Shown piece after piece: positions 53,932 to 60,055 of a stretch of 60,055 bases of DNA (position 1 is the first letter of the stretch; each line of letters begins with the position of its first letter). The DNA is from Rickettsiales bacterium (GTDB lineage: Bacteria; Pseudomonadota; Alphaproteobacteria; Methylaequorales; Methylaequoraceae), in contig NZHE01000013.1 in NCBI GenBank assembly GCA_002691145.1, positions 31,106-91,160 on the forward strand, written 5' to 3'. Both the position numbers and the translations under genes were made by a program. Under the pieces are notes generated by a model. It did no database searches, was not told where the DNA came from, and saw only the letters and a list, made by a program, of their open reading frames with translations.

Positions 53932-54948
53932 TTATAAATATTTTCTAATCAAATTTTCAGCTATTTGCACACTGTTTAATGCGGCTCCTTTTCTGAGATT
54001 ATCAGCAACAACCCACATCCCCAAACTATTTTTTATACTTTTACTTTCCCTAATTCTACTCACAAAAACATCATCTTCACCAAAAGTTTCGTCTGGTGTA
54101 ACATAACCACCGTCTTTTCTTGTATCTATTACTTTTATTCCAGGAGCAGTTTTTAAAACTTTGGATGCTAATGAGGCTGAGATCTTTTTATCTGTCTCAA
54201 TGTAAACAGATTCACCATGCCCAATAAAAACGGGTACACGTACGCAGGTGGCAAAAACTTCTATTTCATCACCTAAGATTTTTTTCGTTTCATTTACCAT
54301 TTTACTTTCCTCTTTAGTATCTCCATTTCTTAAAAATTTATCAATATGAGGGATTACATTGAACGCAATTTTTTTGGTAAAATTTTTATTTGAATACGTC
54401 TTATTTTTAAACATACTAATTGTTTGATCAAAGAGTTCATCCATAGCACTTTTTCCAGCGCCTGAAGTTGATTGATATGTTGAAACTACAATTTTTTTAA
54501 TTTTAAATTCATCATGTAAGGGTTTAAGTGCGACAACCATTTGAATTGTTGAGCAATTTGGATTTGCAATAACATTTCTACTTCTATAGAGTTTCATAGT
54601 TTCTAAATTTACCTCCGGAACAATCAAAGGAACGTCATCATCCATCCTAAAACAAGAAGTATTGTCAATTACAACAGCACCTGATTTAGTTGCTAAAGGA
54701 ACAAAAGTTTTTGATATTTTTGCACCAGGAGATGAAAGCACTAGATCAATATTAGAAAAGTCAAAATTTTCCAGGCTTTGTATCTTCAAAATTTTTTTTG
54801 GGCCAAATTTTATTTCAGTTCCCTCAGATTTTTTTGAAGCTATGATACTTATTTTTTTAAAAGGAAATTTTCTTTCATAGAGAATTTTTAGTATTTCCCT
54901 TCCAACATTTCCTGTAGCACAAACGATCGCTATATTCGTTTTTTTCAT
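53932..54948 (-). CDS. asd: aspartate-semialdehyde dehydrogenase
   Basis: This 338-residue enzyme reduces aspartyl phosphate for lysine, methionine and threonine synthesis. The nucleotide motif is [11 protein letters not shown] (Cys where many have Gly), the catalytic cysteine is in [10 protein letters not shown], and [17 protein letters not shown] and the [10 protein letters not shown] segment are typical. It joins lysA, metX and the leu genes as amino-acid synthesis functions in this window. The stop is two bases before the mch start. Confidence 0.95.
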   Translation of the reverse strand: MKKTNIAIVCATGNVGREILKILYERKFPFKKISIIASKKSEGTEIKFGPKKILKIQSLENFDFSNIDLVLSSPGAKISKTFVPLATKSGAVVIDNTSCFRMDDDVPLIVPEVNLETMKLYRSRNVIANPNCSTIQMVVALKPLHDEFKIKKIVVSTYQSTSGAGKSAMDELFDQTISMFKNKTYSNKNFTKKIAFNVIPHIDKFLRNGDTKEESKMVNETKKILGDEIEVFATCVRVPVFIGHGESVYIETDKKISASLASKVLKTAPGIKVIDTRKDGGYVTPDETFGEDDVFVSRIRESKSIKNSLGMWVVADNLRKGAALNSVQIAENLIRKYL

Positions 54949-56048
54949 TTGCTCATTAAGTTAAGTTCATTAATAATTGTATCTCCCATCGCTGATGTTG
55001 AAATTGTATTGCCGTGTTCTGATGTTAGATCTTTAGTTCTAAAGCCTTGCGCTAGAGTTTTTTCTATAGCTGATTGAAGCATATTACTATAAGTCATAGA
55101 ATTAAATGAATATTTAAACATCATTGCTATACTCTGAATCATAGCTAGCGGATTAGCAATATTTTTACCAGCGATGTCTGGCGCGGAACCATGAACGGGT
55201 TCATACATCGCTTTTCTTTTTTTAGATTTTTCATCAAGTTCACCTAGCGATGCTGAAGGAAGCATACCAAGAGAGCCCGTTAGCATTGAAGCACAATCTG
55301 ATAAAATATCCCCAAACATATTTGTAGTTACAATCACATCAAATTGTTTTGGATTTTTTACTAGTTGCATTGAAGCATTATCTACATACATATGACTTAG
55401 TTCAACTTCAGGAAAATCTTGAGATACATTTATTACAACTTCTCTCCATAGTTCTGTTGATTCTAAAACGTTAGCCTTATCCACTGAACATAATTTTTTG
55501 TCTCTTTTCATTGATATTTCAAAAGCCAATCTTGCAATTCTTTCGATTTCTTGAGAAGTGTAGACCAATGTGTTAAAACCTTTTTTAACTTTATTTTCTA
55601 ATTCTATAATACCTCTAGGTTCACCGAAATAAATTCCGCTAGTTAACTCTCGTATTATCATTAAATCCAAACCTGATATTATCTTCTCTTTTAAGCTTGA
55701 AGCATTTTTTAGTGAATCAAAGACTATGGCTGGTCTAAGATTTGCGAATAAATCTAATTCTTTTCTTAATTTTAGAAGACCTCTTTCTGGTCTTTTTTCA
55801 AAACTTAAGTTTTCCCATTTTGGGCCACCTACAGCTCCAAGAAGAATGGCATCAGAATTAAAAGCTTTGTCTAATACATTATCGCTTAGTGGCAAATCAT
55901 TCGCGTCAATAGATGCTCCTCCAATAAGTTCTTCTTCTATTCTAAAATCAAGCGAGGAGTTTTCATTGAACCAACTGAAAATTTTCTTTGCCTCATTAGA
56001 TATTTCTCTACCTATACCGTCCCCTGGTAATAATAAGATATTATACAT
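54945..56048 (-). CDS. leuB: 3-isopropylmalate dehydrogenase
   Basis: This 367-residue enzyme has [57 protein letters not shown] and the catalytic VDNASMQLV and [14 protein letters not shown] motifs. It performs the oxidative step of leucine synthesis. It is complete, overlaps asd by four bases, and follows leuD by 14. Confidence 0.96.
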   Translation of the reverse strand: MYNILLLPGDGIGREISNEAKKIFSWFNENSSLDFRIEEELIGGASIDANDLPLSDNVLDKAFNSDAILLGAVGGPKWENLSFEKRPERGLLKLRKELDLFANLRPAIVFDSLKNASSLKEKIISGLDLMIIRELTSGIYFGEPRGIIELENKVKKGFNTLVYTSQEIERIARLAFEISMKRDKKLCSVDKANVLESTELWREVVINVSQDFPEVELSHMYVDNASMQLVKNPKQFDVIVTTNMFGDILSDCASMLTGSLGMLPSASLGELDEKSKKRKAMYEPVHGSAPDIAGKNIANPLAMIQSIAMMFKYSFNSMTYSNMLQSAIEKTLAQGFRTKDLTSEHGNTISTSAMGDTIINELNLMSK

Positions 56049-56062
56049 TTAAATTTTTCTTT

Positions 56063-56668
56063 TTATTTTGTCTGCCATAATCTTTTTTTTTTTAATTTTA
56101 ATTCATAATCTTCGATGTTTTTTAGTTTTTTTAATGTTAAATCAATATCGTCTAAACCCTCAAGTAAGCATTTTTTTTTAAATTGGTCCACATCAAACGC
56201 AACCTCAGATTTGTCTTCAGTTTTAATTATTTGATTTTTTAGGTTAACTTCGATTCTTTCCTCCATACTAGCTTTTTTCATTAGTTCTTTTACTAATTTC
56301 TTATCTAGTTTAATCGGCAACAAACCATTTTTAAAACAATTATTATAGAAAATATCAGCGAAACTCGGGGCAATTATACATTTTATACCAAAATCTAGAA
56401 GAGACCATGGTGCATGTTCTCGACTACTTCCGCAACCAAAGTTATCACCCGCAATTAGAATTGATGCTGTTTTGAAGGGATCCCAATTTAGTACAAAATC
56501 ATTTTTGACATTTCCTTTAAGATCATACCTTAACTCGTGAAAGAGATTTTTTCCTAAACCTGAACGTTTTATTGTTTTTAGAAATTGTTTTGGTATGATC
56601 ATATCCGTATCAACGTTAATCATATCCAAAGGAGCTGCAAACCCATTTGTTGTTACAAATTTTTTCAT
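56063..56668 (-). CDS. leuD: 3-isopropylmalate dehydratase, small subunit
   Basis: This roughly 201-residue small subunit has DMINVDTDMIIPKQFL and FGCGSSREHAPWSL, the swivel-domain signatures. An in-frame ATG at 56686 overlaps leuC, but I choose 56668, which gives MKKFVTTNGFAAPLD, lies just after the leuC stop, and has GAGGA eight bases upstream. With LeuC it isomerises 2- to 3-isopropylmalate. Confidence 0.95.
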   Translation of the reverse strand: MKKFVTTNGFAAPLDMINVDTDMIIPKQFLKTIKRSGLGKNLFHELRYDLKGNVKNDFVLNWDPFKTASILIAGDNFGCGSSREHAPWSLLDFGIKCIIAPSFADIFYNNCFKNGLLPIKLDKKLVKELMKKASMEERIEVNLKNQIIKTEDKSEVAFDVDQFKKKCLLEGLDDIDLTLKKLKNIEDYELKLKKKRLWQTK

Positions 56669-56669
56669 T

Positions 56670-58064
56670 CTAAATATCCTCAACAAGACTGAATTTTCCT
56701 CTTATCGCTGATGCGGCTGCAATTGCTGGACTCACAAGATGGGTTCTTCCCTCTCTTCCTTGACGACCCTCAAAGTTTCTATTTGATGTTGATGCGCACC
56801 TCTCCTTAGGCATTAACTGGTCTGGGTTCATTGCTAAACACATTGAACAACCAGGTTCCCTCCATTCAAAGCCTGCATTAATTAATATTTTATCAAGACC
56901 TTCTTTTTCAGCCTGTTCTTTAACGAGTCCAGATCCTGGAACTATCATTGCATTTACTTTAACTTTTTTTCCTTTTACAATTTGAGCAACTTCTCTTAAA
57001 TCTTCAATTCTCCCATTAGTACATGAACCAATGAATACTTTGTCAATTTTTATTTCTCTAATCTTTTGATTAGGATATAAACCCATGTAGTCTAGAGACC
57101 TTAATACAGCCTTTCTTCGATTATCATCTTTAATTTTTTTTGGATCAGGAACATTCCCAAGAATTGGAGCAACATCTTGCGGACTTGTACCCCAGGTTAC
57201 TTGAGGTGAAATTTGTTTTGCATCTATAATAATTTCTTTATCGTAGCGAGCATTTTCATCCGACGGCAAAGTAGCCCAAAATTTTATTGCCTCTGTCCAA
57301 TTTTCTTTTTTTGGTGCATAAGGTCTATTTTTAATATATTCAAAAGTTTTATTATCAGGAGCTATTAGCCCTGCTCTGGCTCCAGCCTCAATGCTCATAT
57401 TACATATTGTCATTCTCCCCTCCATCGATAACTCTCGAATAACATTTCCTGCATATTCTATGACATACCCAGTTCCGCCAGCGGTTCCTATAAGCCCAAT
57501 AATGTGTAAGATTATATCTTTAGATGTAACTCCATGCTTGATTGTTCCATTCACAGTAATTCTCATATTTTTAGCAGGTTTTTGAATAAGAGTTTGTGTT
57601 GCTAATACGTGTTCAACCTCGCTAGTCCCAATTCCAAACGCAAGTGAACCAAATGCTCCATGTGTTGCTGTATGGCTATCGCCACAAACGATTGTCATGC
57701 CAGGTAAAGTTATACCTTGTTCTGGTCCAACAATATGAACTATACCTTGTCTTTTATCATGAAGAGGAAAGTAAGTTATATTGAACTCTTGACAATTTTG
57801 ACTCAAAGTCTCTACTTGAATTTTACTTTCTTCATTCTTAATACCCTGAGAACGATCTGAAGTTGGTACGTTATGGTCAGCAACTGCAAAAGTGCTTTGC
57901 GGGCAACGCACTTTTCTTCCAGTATTTCTTAAACCCTCAAAAGCTTGAGGACTAGTTACTTCATGAACTAGATGACGATCAATATAGATAAGACAAGTCC
58001 CATCTGATTGTTTGTCTACGATGTGATCATCCCAAATTTTATCAAAGAGAGTTTTAGGCCTCAT
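56670..58064 (-). CDS. leuC: 3-isopropylmalate dehydratase, large subunit
   Basis: This 464-residue aconitase-family protein has [20 protein letters not shown], the cluster cysteines in [12 protein letters not shown] and [13 protein letters not shown], and the C-terminal [13 protein letters not shown]. It is of standard length. It lies eight bases after rplS in the same direction, so leuCDB-asd-mch-sdhCDAB form a long co-directional run. Confidence 0.97.
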   Translation of the reverse strand: MRPKTLFDKIWDDHIVDKQSDGTCLIYIDRHLVHEVTSPQAFEGLRNTGRKVRCPQSTFAVADHNVPTSDRSQGIKNEESKIQVETLSQNCQEFNITYFPLHDKRQGIVHIVGPEQGITLPGMTIVCGDSHTATHGAFGSLAFGIGTSEVEHVLATQTLIQKPAKNMRITVNGTIKHGVTSKDIILHIIGLIGTAGGTGYVIEYAGNVIRELSMEGRMTICNMSIEAGARAGLIAPDNKTFEYIKNRPYAPKKENWTEAIKFWATLPSDENARYDKEIIIDAKQISPQVTWGTSPQDVAPILGNVPDPKKIKDDNRRKAVLRSLDYMGLYPNQKIREIKIDKVFIGSCTNGRIEDLREVAQIVKGKKVKVNAMIVPGSGLVKEQAEKEGLDKILINAGFEWREPGCSMCLAMNPDQLMPKERCASTSNRNFEGRQGREGRTHLVSPAIAAASAIRGKFSLVEDI

Positions 58065-58072
58065 TTTTTAAA

Positions 58073-58549
58073 TTACTTAGGGGCTGCTTTTTCTAATTTT
58101 TTATTATCTTTAAATTCAGAACCTTTTAAATCCTTTTTTTCACTAATTTTATCTATCTTTTCAACTGGTGAAGATTGTTTAGCCTGATTGAACCTATTTT
58201 TTTCTGAAATTCTAGCTGATTTTCCGCTTCTATTTCTCAAATAATAAAGCTTTGACCTTCTAACGTCACCACTTTTAGAAACTTCAATTTTAGCTATTTG
58301 AGGTGAATAGAAAGGCAAAACCCTTTCAACACCTTCACCATATGAAATTTTTCTTACAGTGAAAGAAGAATTTATCCCTGAATTTTTTTTTGATATGCAT
58401 ATACCCTCAAAGACTTGAATTCTTTCTTTTTCACCCTCTTTAATTTTTAGATGAATTTTTATTGTATCACCAGGAAAAAATTTTGGATGGTCTTTATCTT
58501 TAATTAAATCATTAATTTGTCTTTTTTCAAATTTTTCTAAAGTATTCAT
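58073..58549 (-). CDS. rplS: 50S ribosomal protein L19, with extended charged tail
   Basis: This 158-residue L19 has [48 protein letters not shown] and [18 protein letters not shown]. The usual L19 ends about here (near residue 115). Some 40 more residues rich in Lys, Glu, Asp and Ser follow, ending EKAAPK. Tails of this kind occur in some alphaproteobacteria; the role is unknown. It follows trmD by two bases. Confidence 0.95.
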   Translation of the reverse strand: MNTLEKFEKRQINDLIKDKDHPKFFPGDTIKIHLKIKEGEKERIQVFEGICISKKNSGINSSFTVRKISYGEGVERVLPFYSPQIAKIEVSKSGDVRRSKLYYLRNRSGKSARISEKNRFNQAKQSSPVEKIDKISEKKDLKGSEFKDNKKLEKAAPK

Positions 58550-58551
58550 TT

Positions 58552-59256
58552 TTAAAATTCCTTTTTCTTCTTATACAACTTCCACAAATCAGGTCTAGCT
58601 TTTTTTGTAATTTCTTTTGCTTTTGCCTTTCTCCATTCCTCAATTTTATTATGATTTCCAGATAACAGAATTGATGGGACTTCTAATTTATTCCAATTTC
58701 TAGGTTTAGTATAATGAGGATATTCTAATAAATTAGAATGAAAACTCTCATTAAATAAGCTATCTTTATTACCCAAAACTTCAGGAATTAGTCTTACACA
58801 GGAATCAATTAAAATAAAAGCTGCTATATCGCCACACGATAGAACATAATCGCCAACCGAAACTTCTTCAATAATATTGAAATCAAGGAATCTTTGATCA
58901 ATTCCTTCATATCTGCCGCAAATTAATACAATTTCATCATATTCTAAAAATTTCTTTAATATGTTTTGGTCAAGTTTTTCACCCCTTGGAGAAAAGTTTA
59001 TAATTTTGCGTTTTTTATATTTACTATCGTTTAAAGAATAATCTAAGCATCTTTGCATAATATCTGATCTCAAAACCATACCTGCTCCTCCACCGAAAGG
59101 TTTTTCATCAACTCTTTTATTTTTTAAGGTTGAAAAATCTCTAATGTTGAAAGTTTCTAATGAAAATTTTTTTTCATTTAATGCCTTTCCAATTATTGAT
59201 TTTCCCAAAGGTCCAGGAAATATTTCTGGAAATAATGTTAATATTTTAAATTTCAT
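58552..59256 (-). CDS. trmD: tRNA (guanine37-N1)-methyltransferase
   Basis: This 234-residue SPOUT methyltransferase has [31 protein letters not shown], the knot region [12 protein letters not shown] and [12 protein letters not shown], and the C-terminal [13 protein letters not shown]. It makes m1G37 and prevents frameshifting at proline and leucine codons. This is worth noting in a genome whose genes appear frameshifted, although trmD itself is intact. It overlaps rimM by 11 bases. Confidence 0.97.
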   Translation of the reverse strand: MKFKILTLFPEIFPGPLGKSIIGKALNEKKFSLETFNIRDFSTLKNKRVDEKPFGGGAGMVLRSDIMQRCLDYSLNDSKYKKRKIINFSPRGEKLDQNILKKFLEYDEIVLICGRYEGIDQRFLDFNIIEEVSVGDYVLSCGDIAAFILIDSCVRLIPEVLGNKDSLFNESFHSNLLEYPHYTKPRNWNKLEVPSILLSGNHNKIEEWRKAKAKEITKKARPDLWKLYKKKKEF

Positions 59257-59740
59257 TTTTGTAATAATCTGGATTTAAATGTATCTGCTTTTTTTCTTTA
59301 TCTATTTTTTTTACATGGACTCTATTTTCAGGGACCAAGATTATTTTTTTACTTTTTTTCAATTTTATCTCTAGATAATCTCCTGCTCCGTGATTGTTTA
59401 CAGAAATTACACTACCAAACATTATTCCATTAATAAATACTTTCAAGCCAATTAATTCAAAGAAATAATATTGATCATCATTGAGGGGTGGAAGTGATTT
59501 TTTTTCAATAAAAATATCTTTATTGGTAAGGATGTCGACTTCTTCTTTTGAATTGAAACCTTCTACCGAGCAAACATAAATCTCTTTACTTTTCGATATA
59601 AAATTTAATTCAATTTTTCTATTATTTTGAAGGAAAAATTTCTTAACAAATTTGATATCATTGGGATTTTCAAAAAAACTTTTTAATTTTATAAAACCTT
59701 TTACACCGTATGGTTTTAAAAATTTCCCAATAACTAACAT
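59246..59740 (-). CDS. rimM: ribosome maturation factor RimM
   Basis: This 164-residue protein has an N-terminal RimM domain (IGKFLKPYGVKGFIKL) and a C-terminal PRC-barrel (YYFFELIGLKVF, GAGDYLEIKLKKSKKIILVP). It binds S19 and assists 30S head assembly. It lies in the rpsP-rimM-trmD-rplS order. The first codon is ATG at 59740. Confidence 0.93.
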   Translation of the reverse strand: MLVIGKFLKPYGVKGFIKLKSFFENPNDIKFVKKFFLQNNRKIELNFISKSKEIYVCSVEGFNSKEEVDILTNKDIFIEKKSLPPLNDDQYYFFELIGLKVFINGIMFGSVISVNNHGAGDYLEIKLKKSKKIILVPENRVHVKKIDKEKKQIHLNPDYYKNEI

Positions 59741-59842
59741 CTTATGTTACGGATAAATTTTATGTTCATAATATTTAACTTAAAGTTTTTTGGTAATTAC
59801 TTTTTTAAACATTAGAAAGAGTAACTTTCACATTAATTATTG

Positions 59843-60055
59843 TTAAGTTTTAGAAAAATTTTCATCTTTTTCTTTAGCTACTGGTTCAGCTGTTTTTTCT
59901 TCAGTTACTTTTGATTCAGCTACCGGTTCAGCTGTTTTTTCTTCAGTTACTTTTGATTTAGCTACTGGCTCAGCTGTTTTTTCTTCAGTTACTTTTGATT
60001 CAGCAACGGGCTCAGCTGTTTTTTCTTCAGTTACTTTTGATTCAGCAACTGGCTC
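59843..60055 (-). CDS. rpsP: C-terminal repeat tail of a protein, probably 30S ribosomal protein S16 (partial)
   Basis: The frame runs from the window edge to a TAA at 59843-59845 and gives 70 residues. They consist of tandem 14-residue repeats, EPVAESKVTEEKTA (S-K variants E or K), ending with EPVAKEKDENFSKT. The conserved S16 core would lie outside the window. The call rests on position: the gene directly upstream of rimM in the rpsP-rimM-trmD-rplS order is S16, and alphaproteobacterial S16 often has a low-complexity C-terminal extension. L19 and L21 in this window also have extra charged tails. A different protein cannot be excluded without the N-terminal sequence. Confidence 0.62.
   Translation of the reverse strand, partial: EPVAESKVTEEKTAEPVAESKVTEEKTAEPVAKSKVTEEKTAEPVAESKVTEEKTAEPVAKEKDENFSKT
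59886..60055. repeat. 42-bp tandem repeat, four full units plus a fragment
   Basis: The unit that begins TCAGCTGTTTTTTCTTCAG starts at 59886, 59928, 59970 and 60012, with the next starting at 60054 at the edge, an exact 42-base period. Copies differ at only a few third positions and one E/K codon. The unit encodes 14 residues on the minus strand inside the putative rpsP, so it is a coding minisatellite. Copy number may be higher beyond the edge. Confidence 0.95.

Noticed and set aside
59876-60055. CRISPR-like regular repeat at the right edge
   Set aside because: The 42-base units are contiguous with no spacers and keep one open reading frame, so they are coding tandem repeats.

Overview
The window is a dense, very AT-rich (about 30% GC by eye) stretch of a bacterial chromosome. 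Gene content and order point to an alphaproteobacterium with a streamlined, free-living, probably marine lifestyle. The alphaproteobacterial orders include argH-lptM-lysA-DUF4175-ftsEX, metX-metW beside hisC-tyrA, gpmI-envC-ctpA-rppH next to atpHAGDC-priA, an sdh/mdh/suc TCA block, and rpsP-rimM-trmD-rplS. I cannot assign it to a clade (SAR11-like, AEGEAN-169-like, SAR116-like). I see no rRNA, tRNA, CRISPR array, insertion sequence, prophage or integrase-type island. No gene-free stretch exceeds 300 bases.

Layout: 1-4.2 kb (minus) ethylmalonyl-CoA mutase, a NUDIX protein, an esterase and an HNH nuclease. 4.3-9.8 kb (plus) crotonyl-CoA carboxylase/reductase, methylsuccinyl-CoA dehydrogenase, a HIG1-type membrane protein, cobalamin adenosyltransferase and electron-transfer flavoprotein. 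9.8-18.2 kb a TlpA-like thioredoxin, then arginine/lysine biosynthesis and envelope/division genes. 18.2-24.7 kb tyrA, hisC, metX, metW, gloB and the acetoacetyl-CoA module phaA-phaB. 24.8-34.6 kb rplU-rpmA-obgE-proBA-nadD-rsfS-rlmH-gpmI-envC-ctpA-rppH. 34.6-41.4 kb F1 ATP synthase and priA. 41.5-43.6 kb DUF484, xerC and an ACT protein. 43.6-52.9 kb TCA-cycle genes (sucCD, mdh, sdhCDAB) with nadA-nadC and zapE between them. 52.9-60 kb mesaconyl-CoA hydratase, asd, leuB-leuD-leuC, rplS, trmD, rimM and the tail of a probable rpsP.

The metabolic theme is the ethylmalonyl-CoA pathway for acetyl-CoA assimilation. Ecm, Ccr, Mcd, the B12 adenosyltransferase that makes the Ecm cofactor, and the ETF that takes Mcd electrons lie together. 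PhaA/PhaB (acetoacetyl-CoA to 3-hydroxybutyryl-CoA) and mesaconyl-CoA hydratase lie elsewhere in the window. Crotonase, epimerase and malyl-CoA lyase are not in view. A perfect 17-bp inverted repeat sits between the divergent ecm and ccr genes.

The most striking global feature is that at least twelve conserved genes are split by a one-base frameshift, nearly always inside a long A or T run. They include ftsX, priA, gpmI, argH, lysA, nadC and tyrA. In each case the protein continues with good family similarity in the next frame. Systematic homopolymer indels in the assembly are the simplest explanation. Transcriptional slippage at poly(A), known from AT-rich endosymbionts, is the interesting alternative. 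I annotate these as single genes and give each tract.
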